Of a DNA stretch of 64,000 bases, positions 17,986 to 28,523 are shown piece after piece (the stretch's first letter is position 1; every line of letters begins with the position of its first letter). The stretch is from JBFFMO01 sp041390025. GTDB taxonomy: Bacteria > Myxococcota_A > Bradymonadia > Bradymonadales > Bradymonadaceae. Both the position numbers and the translations under genes were made by a program. Under the pieces are notes generated by a model, which did no database searches, was not told the origin of the DNA, and saw only the letters and a list, made by a program, of their open reading frames with translations. The stretch covers positions 124,001 through 188,000 of the forward strand of contig JAWKQR010000003.1 of NCBI GenBank assembly GCA_041390025.1, given 5' to 3'.

Positions 17986-18693
17986 CTAGAGGTACTTCTC
18001 GATGGTCGTCAGGATGTCGTGTTGGTCCACAAGGTCCGTCAAGTAGTCCAGCTTGTTGGTCGGCAGGATGACCAAGGGCGACAGGTCGTAGGACGCGATC
18101 CATTGCTCGTACAACTGGTGGAGACGCCGCAGGTACGCGATAGGGATGTCTTTTTCCATCTGGCGACCCCGTTGAGCGATACGTTTGCGCACCGTGGTCA
18201 CGGGGCAACGTACGTAGATCATGAGGTCCGGCGGGCAGATCTTGTCACGAATGGATTCGTACAACAGCCGGTACGTCTGGTAGTCCCGCTCCGACATCGT
18301 CTTTTGACGGTACAGATTTTCGGCGAAGATCTCGGCGTCTTCCCACAGCGTGCGGTCTTGGACAACGCTGTACTCCATCGCATCGAGTTCCTGATGGAGC
18401 TGGAATTTGGCCGAGAGGAAGTAGACTTGGCTGTGAAAGGACCAACGCGCCATGTCGTCGTAGAAGTCCTCGAGATACGGGTTGCCCTCGTTCGGCTCGA
18501 AGAACGGATGCAGGTTGTACCGTTGGCACAAGAAATCCACGATGGAGCTCTTTCCCGAGCCGATATTGCCCGCGACAGCGATGTACTTTCGTGACGGGTC
18601 AAGCTCGGGCGGTTCGACCAACGCAGGCAGATTCTGCCCCTGCGTCGGGTCGATCTCGATGATCTCACGCGGGTTCTTTCGGCGAGCAGCCAT
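17986..18693 (-). CDS. Deoxynucleoside kinase (dGK/dCK-type)
   Basis: The ATG at 18693 gives 235 residues. The P-loop GNIGSGKSS is at 42-50. A FEPNEGNPYLEDFYDD segment follows, then the DRTLWEDAEIFA motif (the ERS/DRY-like substrate region), and an Arg-rich lid (RIAQRGRQMEKDIP). These features place it with the deoxyadenosine/deoxyguanosine/deoxycytidine kinases, which use ATP to 5'-phosphorylate deoxynucleosides for salvage. The N-terminal ~30 residues are an unusual extension. It lies immediately downstream of the rpoD terminator and is transcribed independently. Confidence 0.85.
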   Translation of the reverse strand: MAARRKNPREIIEIDPTQGQNLPALVEPPELDPSRKYIAVAGNIGSGKSSIVDFLCQRYNLHPFFEPNEGNPYLEDFYDDMARWSFHSQVYFLSAKFQLHQELDAMEYSVVQDRTLWEDAEIFAENLYRQKTMSERDYQTYRLLYESIRDKICPPDLMIYVRCPVTTVRKRIAQRGRQMEKDIPIAYLRRLHQLYEQWIASYDLSPLVILPTNKLDYLTDLVDQHDILTTIEKYL

Positions 18694-18769
18694 GGCAAAC
18701 CAAAGGGGGGTTGTGGCGCTATGGGATACGATCCCCGAAAGGACATTGCAAGCGTTTTGGACGCCGCCA

Positions 18770-18801
18770 AGAAACGAAAAGAGCGGCGAAACCGCCGCTC
18801 T
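18770..18801 (-). terminator. Rho-independent terminator after rpoD
   Basis: On the minus strand AGAGCGGC and GCCGCTCT form an 8-bp G+C-rich stem around the loop GGTTTC (18780-18801). The stem is followed by TTTTCGTTTCTT. It lies 31 bases past the rpoD stop. Confidence 0.85.
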
Positions 18802-18832
18802 CGTCGCGCTTTCGCGCGTGTGAGCTGGTCGA

Positions 18833-20614
18833 CTAGAAGTCGACGAAACTCTCAAGCTGTTTGGATCGACTTGGATGGCGCAACTTGCGAAGTGCCTTGG
18901 CTTCGATCTGACGAATGCGCTCACGTGTGACGTTAAAGTCCTGACCGACCTCTTCGAGGGTGTGGTCAGACTTGCCACCGATCCCAAAGCGCATACGCAA
19001 AACCTTCTCTTCGCGCGGAGTCAGCGTCGACAGCACCTTTCGCGTTTGATCGGCGAGGTTCGAGTTGATCACGGCTTCCGACGGTTTGAGGGCATCCGCG
19101 TCGGCTATGAAATCGCCGAGCGACGAGTCCTGCTCTTCGCCAATGGGCGTCTCAAGGCTGATGGGCTCTTTGGCAATTTTGAGGACCTTTCGGACCTTCT
19201 CGACGGCATGTCCATTTTCTCGGCGATCTCCTCAGGCGTTGGCGGACGGCCAAGATCCTTGAAGCAAGTGGCGCTCGAAAAAGCGCAAGCTTGTTGATCG
19301 TTTCGATCATGTGCACCGGAATGCGGATCGTACGCGCTTGTCTGCAATCGCGCGGGTAATCGCCTGACGAATCCACCACGTGGCATACGTCGAGAACTTG
19401 TAACCGCGCTGGTACTCGAACTTATCGACCGCTTTCATCAAACCAATGTTGCCCTCTTGGATCAGATCCAAGAATTGCAGGCCACGGTTGGTGTACTTCT
19501 TGGCGATCGAGACCACGAGACGTAGGTTGGCTTCCACCAGCTCGGCTTTGGCACGCTCGGCCATCTTCTCACCGGCCAAGACGGCCTGGTAGGTGATGCG
19601 AAGGCTATCCACGCGCTGCGATGCTTCCATCTCGACGCTGCGGATTCGACGACGAATGGCACGCATCTCCAACCAGCAGTCTTCCAAGCGTTCGACCGAT
19701 TGCAACTTGGGCGGAAGTACAACGTCGTCGGCCCCGGCGCGGATGTCTTTGACCATGGTGCGCACCTGGTCGTACGTGACACGGTGGTAACGCTCCAAAC
19801 GTGCAAGATCCATTTCGGCGCGGTCAATGCGTGTGATCAGACTCTTAAAGCGCGCGACGATCTTGTCGGTGTGCTTCTTGGTCAACCGGACGTTCTTCAT
19901 GACGTCGAACATCTCTTTTCGGTTGGTCTTGATCTTCTCACGCAGCTTCTTGCGCGCCGCTCGGGTGACACCGGGTTTGGTGATCAGCTGCTCACCACGC
20001 TCGCGGTTGTCCGCGTCGTGTTGGCGAACACGGTCAACTTGCTCAAGGAACCAGTCCTTGCGCTCGTCATGGGTCATCTCGATGGGATTGCCTTTGTCGT
20101 CCTTTGGCAATTCTTCGGGATTTGGCGCCTGAAGGACATCGGTCAATTTGACCTTGCCCTTACGAACGCGCTCACCGAGCAACAGCATTTCACGTACGCC
20201 CACCGAGGTGCTCAAGACCACCGTGAGGATGGTCTTTTCGCCTTCTTCGATGCGCTTGGCGATCTCAACTTCGCCTTCACGTGTGAGCAGAGGAACTTGG
20301 CCCATCTTCCGCAAATACATGCGGACAGGGTCGTTCCCCTTGACGAAATCGTCCTTGGCCTCGGGCTTCTTCTTGCCCTCGGGACGCGTGTTTTCTTCGA
20401 CCTTCCGAACTTTCTTGTTCTTGGCCTTACTCGCGTCGTCCACAATTTCGATTCCGAGCTCGACGAACAGCATCATCATATCGTCGATTTGTTCGCTCGA
20501 AAGTGCGCCCGGAGGCAGTGAGTTGTTGACCTCGTCGTAGGTCAAGAACCCCTTTTCCTTGCCCATATCAATGAGCTTACGCACTTCCAAACTGGTTTTT
20601 CGGGCATTCGACAT
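18833..20614 (-). CDS. rpoD: Primary sigma factor RpoD (sigma-70), frameshifted in this consensus
   Basis: The ATG at 20614 opens region 1.1 (MSNARKTSLEVRKLIDMGKE). Region 1.2 (DPVRMYLRKMGQVPLLTREG), a long non-conserved insert, and region 2 (VEANLRLVVSIAKKYTNRGL, QEGNIGLMKAVDKFEYQRG, KFSTYATWWIRQAITRAIAD) follow. At about 19330-19350 the frame breaks; region 3 continues in other frames (TIRIPVHMIETINK, PPTPEEIAEKMDM, EPISLETPIGEEQDSSLGDF). Region 4 (LTPREEKVLRMRFGIG, TLEEVGQDFNVTRERIRQIE) ends at 18833. The whole protein is conserved and essential, so the two or three indels must be sequencing errors. It lies downstream of dnaG in the macromolecular-synthesis operon order. Confidence 0.95.
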
Positions 20615-20754
20615 CAAACGTCTCCCTTTTTCGAGCCGTCGAACGGCTTTAGCTCCGGCCACGGCCGGCCTACAAACCGGTGTAGGAAAAGCCTTATTCC
20701 TCGTTACACATTACACTTCAATCGTTGAGATCCAGCGGGCGCGCCTCCTCTCGC

Positions 20755-22552
20755 CTATCCCGCTTGGGTTTCCAGTGATTGTTTAAAACGTTCCACACGC
20801 GACTTTCGGTCTAAAAGTTCCCGATAAGCGTCGCGCTGCGTGACAAAATCCATCGATTCCAATTCCGCAAGAATGTCTTTGAGCGTGCGCTCCGCCCATG
20901 TTCGCTTCACAGCGCGGATACAATCTTCGTAAAATCTCAAAGCACGGTCGTCCGCGTAGACCCCTTCGGCCACCAACGCTTCCTCGACCGTCTTACGCGG
21001 AACGAGGGGTTGGTGATGTGTTGGACGAGCACCGCCACATCAGTTCCTCTGCGCGCATGCTTTCGGGCGCCGCGCAAAAAGCCGGCGAGCTCGAGCTTTC
21101 GAGCAGTTGATCGTACGACTCGCCCACAAATCCCTTCAGCCAAGCCGGGTGATCGAGCAAAACCGCCAAAAGCCCGAACTCGGCCGGTGGCAGCTCCACC
21201 GGCGCTGCGGCCACAGACACGGCTTCGCGCACCCTTTGAGCATGCACCGTTGGACGCTGCAAGTATTCACGAAGCAATTCAGGCTCTATCTCAAGACGCC
21301 GAGAAACTTCCTGTGCGTAGTGTTCCCACGCGAGCGCGTTGCTCACGCCGCTCAAGACTTCCGCAACGGACTCCAATGCGTGGAGCTTCTTCTCGACCAC
21401 TGGACCTTCGGCGGGCACGAGCGCCCGGTCGATGGCCCAACTGATGATGGGTTTTCCGCTGTCCATGAACTTCTGAAAACCATCGCGACCGTGGCGCCGA
21501 ACGTAACTGTCCGGGTCGTCGCCATCGGTAAACCGCACCACTCGGGCTTCGATCCCAACGGCATCCAGCGCGGGCATGGCCTTCAACGTGGCTTCCTCGC
21601 CCGCTGAATCGCCATCGAACGCCACCACGGCTTCGCGGCAATAGCGCGCCAGCAACCGCGTTTGGTCGTTCGTCAGTGCTGTGCCGAGCGGTGCAACCGC
21701 CATCGAAACTCCCTGCGCATGAAGCGCCACCACGTCGAAGTTTCCTTCAACCAAAACCGCGTAGCCGGACTGTTGAATCGCTTGTTTGGCCACGGACAAA
21801 CCAAACAAGTGATGCCCTTTGGTGTAGAAGCTCGTTTCCGGGGAGTTGATGTACTTTGGCCCATCGTCCTCTCCCGCAAACACGCGTCCACTAAAGGCGA
21901 GCGTGTTGCCCCAGATATCCTGCACCGGAAACATGATCCGGTGGCGGAAGCGGTCGTAATACCCGGATTGGCCTTTTCGTGGCATCGCCAATCCCGCCCG
22001 CTCCACCAGTCGCCCCTGGATGCCATTTTTTTCCAGGTGGTCGAGGACGTTTTGCCAGCCGTCTGGGGCGTACCCCATCCGGAAGGACCGCGCAGTCTGC
22101 TCACTGATGCCTCGCTCAGAGAGATAAATTTGTGCGGCACGCCCTGCAGCGCTCCAAAGCTGTGTTTCGAAGTAGTCGCGCGCAAGCTCCATGACCCGAA
22201 AATACAATTTCTTCGCGTCTCGCTTTTTCGCGGCTTCTTCGCGCTCTTCGTCGTCCTCCTCGGGAATCTCAATCCCATGTTTTTCGGCCAAGTGGCGTAC
22301 CGTCTCCGGGAAACTCCAACCCTCGATTTCCATCAGGAAATTCAGGGCGCTCCCTCCGGCGCCACAACCGAAACACTTATAAATACCCTTCGCCGGGTGT
22401 ACGTTGAAACTCGGCGTCTTTTCGTTGTGGAACGGACACAGGCCCTTGTAGTTTGCGCCCGCTTTCTTGAGGGTCACATACCCGGAGATCACCTGTACGA
22501 CGTCTGTTCGACGAATTACCTCATCAATGACCGTTTCTGGAATGCGTCCCAT
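20755..22552 (-). CDS. dnaG: DNA primase DnaG, frameshifted near its 3' end
   Basis: The ATG at 22552 leads into the CHC2 zinc site (CPFHNEK...YKCFGCG, residues ~39-64), the catalytic core (FRHRIMFPVQDIWGNTLAFSG) and the Toprim acidic motifs (VLVEGNFDVVALHAQG, VAFDGDSAGEEA). The helicase-binding C-terminal region is reached only after an indel near 21040. Its last part (LRFYEDCIRAVKRTWAERTL) ends at 20755. Primase makes RNA primers with DnaB at the fork. A consensus promoter precedes it at 22678-22705 and rpoD follows 140 bases downstream; no rpsU is present. Confidence 0.94.
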
Positions 22553-22677
22553 GCCGACTCAATGACGCAGTGCGTTCCACTCCGTTCGAAAAACGTTGTT
22601 CAGATTCAAAAAATGGATGGTGCAATCTGGAGGTTGCCCGCCGAAAATCGCGCCCTCTCGGGCTAAACAGGCCGTGA

Positions 22678-22705
22678 ATAGTAGCGACTGAAATTGGCAT
22701 GTCAA
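22678..22705 (-). promoter_or_regulatory. Sigma-70 promoter of dnaG-rpoD
   Basis: The minus strand carries a perfect -35 TTGACA (22705-22700), a 16-base spacer and -10 TACTAT (22683-22678). The predicted start near 22671 leaves a ~120-base leader before dnaG. Confidence 0.65.
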
Positions 22706-22776
22706 ATCAGGTTTCCGCTTTTTTTGACGCGGTTTTTCCCGCATTTTTCAAGACTTGACGCAACTTACTCACTGCG

Positions 22777-23694
22777 TCACCACGTGGCGCGGTGATTCTC
22801 AGCCACGCCGTACAATTCAACCGATTCACCGCCGATGGTTCCGGCCCAAAGGCCCAGCGGTTGCACGTAGTCAGACCGCACTAACTTCAGGTCCAACGCC
22901 TCACTGCGTGTTGCGTCCACCCTGAGCGAAAGGTCCAACGCACCCGATTCATCGTGGATGCGCCATACATCCCCTTGTTCAAACGTGACCCGCTTGAGCG
23001 CCACGACGGTGTCGTTGATCCAAACGAAGTTCTCGAGGTCCGCGTTAAAGCCAGAAATCGCATTAAAACCAATCGCTTCGCCGTCGCGCGTCGCGCCGCC
23101 GCCCATCGCCCACAACCACGAGGTCTCGCGCGCCATGATGCCGTGCGAATGATCGAGCAAACCCCAGCCATCGACAAACGTGTGGCTCGCGCCCGCGCTG
23201 ATCGTGCCGCTGCACCGCAGGGCCGCTTGTTTGCGCGTCACGTTCCACCCAGCCGGAGTTGGGCAAACGGCTGTCGCCGGCATGGCCAGCGCAGTCATGG
23301 TTAGGTCGAGAGCACATCCCTCGAACTCACCCGAAATCTGCCACACGTTGTCGTTGCGATGGATGGAGAGCCCGACACCGCGCGCGACGAGCCCACTTGC
23401 CGCCGCGTCCGCCACGACCACGGCTCGCGGCGTCAATGTACGCGTCGCATCTAGCCACCAGCGGTGTTCGACACGGTTGTATGCCCAAAGGAACACCTTG
23501 CACGCATACCCCACGTCCACGATCGCGCCGCCCACGGCCATTGTGGCGTCGAAAGCCCCAAACCACTGCCACTTCTTCTCGCGCAGCGATTGCCGAAATG
23601 ACGGTTTGAAGCCCCACCGGCTATCGCCCTGATAACTGCCAAAACACGGGGTGGTCAGCAGGGCGGGAGCCAGCTTTAGCGGCTCTTGGTCCAT
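22777..23694 (-). CDS. DUF2804 family protein
   Basis: This protein of about 305 residues matches the DUF2804 pattern. It has an N-terminal strand with FGSYQGDSRWGFKPSFRQSL, then KKWQWFGAFDATMAVGGAIV. The conserved block DGWGLLDHSHGIMARETSWLW is followed by a Gly-rich loop, GEAIGFNAISGFN and ENFVWIND. These proteins form lipocalin/calycin-like beta barrels of unknown function. The ATG at 23694 shares a base with the stop of the upstream Cys-rich gene (TGATG), so the two are coupled. A 7-bp inverted repeat (TGACGCA/TGCGTCA, 22756-22779) overlaps its stop codon. Confidence 0.8.
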   Translation of the reverse strand: MDQEPLKLAPALLTTPCFGSYQGDSRWGFKPSFRQSLREKKWQWFGAFDATMAVGGAIVDVGYACKVFLWAYNRVEHRWWLDATRTLTPRAVVVADAAASGLVARGVGLSIHRNDNVWQISGEFEGCALDLTMTALAMPATAVCPTPAGWNVTRKQAALRCSGTISAGASHTFVDGWGLLDHSHGIMARETSWLWAMGGGATRDGEAIGFNAISGFNADLENFVWINDTVVALKRVTFEQGDVWRIHDESGALDLSLRVDATRSEALDLKLVRSDYVQPLGLWAGTIGGESVELYGVAENHRATW

Positions 23695-26600
23695 CACTGG
23701 ATCGAGACCGAGAGCGCGAATGTAGGATCGGTGTTGATTTGAGGGTCGTAATTGTCAACGACAAGGAAGTACGTCCCACCCGCGGTGGAGGTGTAGGTCA
23801 ACGAATCGTCCGTACCAAACACGTCGTCGCCTGCGACACACGACGTCCCGATCGAGGCACAATCCGTGATGAGGTAGATCGATGTGTCTTGGTCAAACGT
23901 GTCGGTGGCCGACACCGTCGCGGTGATGGTTTGGCCCGCGTTCAGCGTGACCGAGTACACAACTTCGGGCCCCACTGCCTCGTAGTCCGTGCAGTAGCCA
24001 AACACGTCGGGAGGCGACAGGTTTGACTGCCATGGATAGTACGTGCCGTTGATGGTTCCGCTCTGCAGAATCGGGATTGCGTTTGCGCAGCTCGTCCCGG
24101 TGTCGCACGCGTCCGCCCCCACCGTGCAGGTCGTGTCACAGGGGTACACGTCAGTGCCTGTACCGGTGGCGTTACAGGTCTCGACATTGGTCCCGTCGTT
24201 GCAGGTGCGGCTTCCCGGTGCACAGAACGGTGTCTGAGACGAAACGGTCATTGTAAACAGGCCTGAACCCGTCGAGCTGTAAGCATCCACGATGATGTAG
24301 TAGGTCACGCCGGTCGCCACAAAGCTGACCGTCTCATCGTTGCCAAACTCGTCCGACCCCACCAAACAGGTGCTCAGGCTCGCGCAGTCCGTCACAACGT
24401 AAACGGCGGAGTCGAAGTCTGCGACCACGTCAACGGTCACGATATCGCCTGCGGTGGGTGTGATCGCGTAGGCGGCGTCGGGGCCAACCTCCGCCCAACC
24501 CGTGCAACCCGATGACGTCGGATCGTAGTCGTTGGCATACTCACCGATGTCGCCCATGAACGTGCCGCCAGCGCCCACGTCAATGGCACCGGTGCACAGG
24601 TCATTCGGGGCCGGATTGCATGCACCGTTGGCGCATCCGAAATAACACGAGGACTCAACGTACAAACCGTAAGGCGAGCATTGTGCGAGGGTGTCTGGCC
24701 CCGAGCAGATGGCGCTCCCGGGTGTGCACTCCGAGGGTTTGAACGTGATGTCGAGCAGGTAGTCGCCCGTCGTAGCCAAGCTGTTGTCCACAACCATGTA
24801 GATGGTCTCGCCGGCCGCCGAGTAGTACCCGGTTGTCAGCTCGTCGATCGATGCGACTTCTCCGGCAACGCAGGTCGTGGTGACGTCGCTGCAGTCCGTC
24901 ACAAAGTAGATGGATGGTCGGCCGGAGGCCAACGACCGCACCGTCGCTTCGACGACCTCACCCGGTCCGAGTGTGATGGCATACACACCATCCGGGCCGG
25001 GCGCAGCCGAAGTTGTGCAGCCCGTTGCGAGTGGGTTGTAATCGGCCGTCAACGTGCCAAACGACCCACGCAAACGGATGTCGCTCGAGATCGGCATCGC
25101 GGACGCACACGTATCATTGGGCGCCGCAGGCACGCTGCAGAATCCGGCGTTGCACCCGTTTGGACACTGGATCGTGCCAAGAATCCCAGAGCCCGTGTCG
25201 TTGCAAATCGTCAACAAACCTGTCGCATCACAGGTCGCTCCGCCCGGCTGGCACACATCACCCACCCGCGTAGAGACCGACAGAGTGAAACTCGCGGTGT
25301 CGAACGAACTGTTGGAATCGACGACCAAGTAGTACGTGCCACCTGTCGCTGTGAAGAACTCCAGGTTTTTGGACCGCCCGACCCCATACTCACACGCGGT
25401 CTCATCGCAGCTCGACAAAACGTACATGCCCGCGTTGGTGGAGGTTGTCGTCAAAGTTGCAATCAACGTCTCGGAGGGATTGAGCGTGATCGCGTAGATC
25501 GCGTCGGGACCGTCTTGTGCCGGGTCGCTGTCGATGATGCACGACGAGCCCGGGTCGAGCGTGTTCGTAAAGTTGTCGAAATCGCCGGTGTAAGAATTCC
25601 CGGCCGTCACCGGAATCACGTCCCAACACACATCGCCGGTCGGGGTCTGGCACGCGCCGCCAACACAACCGCCCCCACACGTGTAATCGGTCAGGAACCC
25701 AAGCTCGTTGCAGTACTGAAGGGTTGTCCCGTCCAGACACGTCACGGCTTGACCCGGTGTGTTGCAGTCAGGGGTCGAGATGGTGACCTCCAACGTCGAT
25801 GTGCCCTGGCTCGAAGCCCCAAACCCGTCCACGATCACAAAGACAGGGTTGGCATCGGCGAGCGCGAACACGACGTTTTCGGGGGTACCGACGTTGTCGT
25901 CGCCCACGATGCATGAATCGAAGTCGCCGCAGTCGCTCAGCACATACAGTGAGCTGTCAAAGGACGAGGTCAACGTCAACTCAACGACGTCGCCGGGCTG
26001 ACCCGACAACACAAACGCAGCGTCGCGGCCAGCCGAGGAGAAGCCGGTGCAGCTTCCTGACGGCAGGTTGTAGTCGTCGTTGTAAGCCGTGGTGTCGACC
26101 ATGAACGTCCCGCCCGCCGAGATATCAATTGCTCCCGGCCCACACACATCGTTGGGGGGTATTGTGCAGGAGTTGGTCGTCGCATCGCACCCAAACGCAC
26201 ACGTCTGCTGCACAAACGCGGTGCCTGCGGCGTTGCACGTTTCCAGTACGGCACCCGTACACATCGAGACGTTTGGGGTGCAGATGATGGGGTCTACCGA
26301 AATGGTGATCTCGGCGGTGTCAAAGTAGAAGCTCTCCACATCGGCGATCACGTAGACGGTCTCGGCGGTTGCGCGCGTGTTGATGTAGACCAACGACTCG
26401 TCGTTGAGGGCGTCCACGCCTCCGAAACACGTGGCTTGAACGCGATCACAGTCGCGCACCAAGTACAAAGACATGTCGTCGAATCCGTTGCTCACCAGCT
26501 CAACGCTGAGCACCGACATCGGGGGAATCGACACAAAATAAGCGGCATCGGGGCCGTTGGTCGTCCCCGTGCCTGGGACGCAAGCTGCTTCGGGTGCGAA

Positions 26601-27194
26601 GTCGTTTTCCAGCACGTCCCAGTCGATGACGCCGCTGTAGCCGTTGGAGGCGTCGACCGCGGTGTAACACACGTCGGATTCGGCGCGCGCACAGCGACCA
26701 ACCTGCGCATCACAGCCCTGATCGCATGTCACGGTGTCAAAACCGGTGCCTGTGGCGTTGCAAACTTGGGCCATGTTCAGGTCAACACACGCGTTGTCCG
26801 CCGCGGAACACACAGGAACCTGCGAGGCGTACGTCAGCGTGTACGTTCCGCCCGAAGCGCCGTTCGCGGCTTGCACCACGGCGAAGTAGCGCCCGGGTCC
26901 AAGCAGGCCGTTGAACTGCTCCTGCGTCGCGCTGTCGTTGGTGCAGGAGAACTCGGTGGAATCGACCTCACAACTGGTGCGAAGGCCCAACACCAAATCA
27001 ACGCCGGCTGCAGGTGTCAGCGTGAGCGTGACGAAGCTGGCCACCGCGACATCAAACACGTAGACATCTTCGGCGGGAGCGCCCGAGCCCGCGCAGCTCG
27101 GCGCAAGGCCGAGGCTTGCGCCCGACAACGTGTTGCCCATTTGGGTCGCCGCCAATGGCAATGGAGTCTGGCACGCCGATGCGGTTGTGGCATC
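23694..27194 (-). CDS. C-terminal part of a giant secreted protein with repeated PPC-like and Cys-rich modules
   Basis: This ORF has no signal peptide: its first ATG (27161) lies in mid-domain, and the frame is continuous with the upstream lipoprotein across a TAG at 27195-27197. It consists of about six modules of ~160 residues. Each pairs a beta-sandwich (GPDAAYAITPTAGDIVTVDV, then SLYVLSDCGD, and a strand such as VFVIVDGF) with a Cys loop (CNAAGTAFVQQTCAFGCD). The PPC-like sandwich is common in secreted proteases and adhesins of this group; here there is no catalytic domain. Its stop shares a base with the DUF2804 ATG. Surface or matrix attachment is plausible but not proven. Confidence 0.75.
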   Translation of the reverse strand, partial: DATTASACQTPLPLAATQMGNTLSGASLGLAPSCAGSGAPAEDVYVFDVAVASFVTLTLTPAAGVDLVLGLRTSCEVDSTEFSCTNDSATQEQFNGLLGPGRYFAVVQAANGASGGTYTLTYASQVPVCSAADNACVDLNMAQVCNATGTGFDTVTCDQGCDAQVGRCARAESDVCYTAVDASNGYSGVIDWDVLENDFAPEAACVPGTGTTNGPDAAYFVSIPPMSVLSVELVSNGFDDMSLYLVRDCDRVQATCFGGVDALNDESLVYINTRATAETVYVIADVESFYFDTAEITISVDPIICTPNVSMCTGAVLETCNAAGTAFVQQTCAFGCDATTNSCTIPPNDVCGPGAIDISAGGTFMVDTTAYNDDYNLPSGSCTGFSSAGRDAAFVLSGQPGDVVELTLTSSFDSSLYVLSDCGDFDSCIVGDDNVGTPENVVFALADANPVFVIVDGFGASSQGTSTLEVTISTPDCNTPGQAVTCLDGTTLQYCNELGFLTDYTCGGGCVGGACQTPTGDVCWDVIPVTAGNSYTGDFDNFTNTLDPGSSCIIDSDPAQDGPDAIYAITLNPSETLIATLTTTSTNAGMYVLSSCDETACEYGVGRSKNLEFFTATGGTYYLVVDSNSSFDTASFTLSVSTRVGDVCQPGGATCDATGLLTICNDTGSGILGTIQCPNGCNAGFCSVPAAPNDTCASAMPISSDIRLRGSFGTLTADYNPLATGCTTSAAPGPDGVYAITLGPGEVVEATVRSLASGRPSIYFVTDCSDVTTTCVAGEVASIDELTTGYYSAAGETIYMVVDNSLATTGDYLLDITFKPSECTPGSAICSGPDTLAQCSPYGLYVESSCYFGCANGACNPAPNDLCTGAIDVGAGGTFMGDIGEYANDYDPTSSGCTGWAEVGPDAAYAITPTAGDIVTVDVVADFDSAVYVVTDCASLSTCLVGSDEFGNDETVSFVATGVTYYIIVDAYSSTGSGLFTMTVSSQTPFCAPGSRTCNDGTNVETCNATGTGTDVYPCDTTCTVGADACDTGTSCANAIPILQSGTINGTYYPWQSNLSPPDVFGYCTDYEAVGPEVVYSVTLNAGQTITATVSATDTFDQDTSIYLITDCASIGTSCVAGDDVFGTDDSLTYTSTAGGTYFLVVDNYDPQINTDPTFALSVSIQ

Positions 27195-28367
27195 CTAGAG
27201 GTTCATGAACACGGTGTAAGAAAGTCCAGCGGACGAGAGGGCGCCGGACGGCGTCACCACCAGCGTGTAAATACCGCGGTTGAGGTTCCCAATCGTGGTC
27301 GTCAGACGCGCCACACCATTGACCGTCGTACCCGAAGCGATCGACGTCCCAGCGTCGTCGAGCAGCTCGACGGCCACCTCGCCTCGGCCCACGTCTTCGG
27401 CATCCACGTTGACCAATGCGACGAGCGTCCCGGTGAACTGCGCAGCATTGGCGACATCGTACGTGAATGCGTCCTCATCGTTTGCGCACAACGAGGCGGA
27501 CACCACACCCGAATTGTCGTCGAGCGCATAGGGGGCCGCTTGATCAAAGGGCTCCAAGGCATCCGCGGCGCAGGTCCCCGGCGCCACACAGCTTCCAGAA
27601 TCGCACACGCGGTCACCCAAACAATCGAATGTGTTGTTGCATCCGGCAGGGCTTTCCTCGCAGGTCACAGTCGTGCCTTGATCGTACGCACAGACTTGGT
27701 TGCCCTCGCATCCTGCACAGGCCTGGTCAACCTCGGTGCATGCTCCGTCGACGCAGTAGAAGTTGTCGACACACTCGGCGCCGGACGAACACGTCGTCGC
27801 GTTGACGCACTCGCCCGTGGTCCCTTCACATACACCGCGGTCGCACATGACCATGTTTGCGTCACAACGGTTCGCGCTGCATGTGCCATTTTCGCAGAAG
27901 GACCCCTCAAGGCACTCCGAATCCATGGTGCAGCTTGCGGCGTTGGCGCATCCCTTTGCCGCCAACGAACATACCCCGCGAGCGCAGGTCTGCGTTTCGC
28001 AGTATTCGGCTTCCGTCACACAGCGCTGCCCGTAACACCCGTAACCCTCCACACAATCGGTGGCTTCGGTTTCGTTGGTGCACACCGTCGCGTTGACGCA
28101 TTCCCCTGTGGCCACAGCACAAACGCCGCGTGGGCAGGTGACATCGACACAAAGGTCTTGAACGCACGTCCCGTTGTCACACACACCCTCGGCGCAATCC
28201 TCGGTCGTGTCGCATTCATTGACGCATGTGCCCGTGTTCGCGTCACAAACCCCGGTTTCGCAGGTCACGCCCGCGCACTTGTTGGTTGGCTTGGTGGAAT
28301 CATCGCCACACGCGATCGCGAACGTGGCCCATGCGAGCAGCATTACTTTGAGGACGGACAAACGCAT
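27195..28367 (-). CDS. Cys-rich lipoprotein: N-terminal part of the giant secreted protein
   Basis: The ATG at 28367 begins a lipoprotein signal (MRLSVLKVMLLAWATFAIAC). A run of EGF-like/metallothionein-like Cys repeats follows, each near CxxVTCxRGVC...TGECVNAT...C, about eight in all. After that comes one PPC-like beta domain (FTYDVANAAQFTGTLVALVN) that ends YTVFMNL at a TAG. The next in-frame codons read DATTASACQTPLPLAAT, a natural start for another PPC module. The TAG therefore probably replaces CAG and the original product would be ~1,557 residues. Longer frames upstream of 28367 are chance extension. Confidence 0.78.
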   Translation of the reverse strand: MRLSVLKVMLLAWATFAIACGDDSTKPTNKCAGVTCETGVCDANTGTCVNECDTTEDCAEGVCDNGTCVQDLCVDVTCPRGVCAVATGECVNATVCTNETEATDCVEGYGCYGQRCVTEAEYCETQTCARGVCSLAAKGCANAASCTMDSECLEGSFCENGTCSANRCDANMVMCDRGVCEGTTGECVNATTCSSGAECVDNFYCVDGACTEVDQACAGCEGNQVCAYDQGTTVTCEESPAGCNNTFDCLGDRVCDSGSCVAPGTCAADALEPFDQAAPYALDDNSGVVSASLCANDEDAFTYDVANAAQFTGTLVALVNVDAEDVGRGEVAVELLDDAGTSIASGTTVNGVARLTTTIGNLNRGIYTLVVTPSGALSSAGLSYTVFMNL

Positions 28368-28469
28368 TCGTTTCCCTTGTCGAATGAGCCCAGCAGGGCT
28401 TGAGGGGCAAAGGGGCGAGACTATACAGCCAGATTTTTTCTGATCAAGTGCAGCATTGGGTCGATTTTT

Positions 28470-28497
28470 TTGACGCGGCAAGTCCTCGTCGTACCTT
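28470..28497 (+). promoter_or_regulatory. Possible promoter of the 112-aa protein gene
   Basis: A -35-like TTGACG (28470-28475), a 16-base spacer and a weak TACCTT (28492-28497) precede the AAGGAGGA ribosome-binding site and the ATG at 28524. Confidence 0.3.
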
Positions 28498-28523
28498 GCT
28501 TTTGTCGGGTTCAAGGAGGAACA

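Noticed and set aside
26436..28403. 655-codon plus-strand ORF opposite the giant Cys-rich gene
   Set aside because: The minus strand has a signal peptide, Cys repeats and PPC-like modules; the plus frame is His/Arg/Val-rich shadow sequence without any domain.
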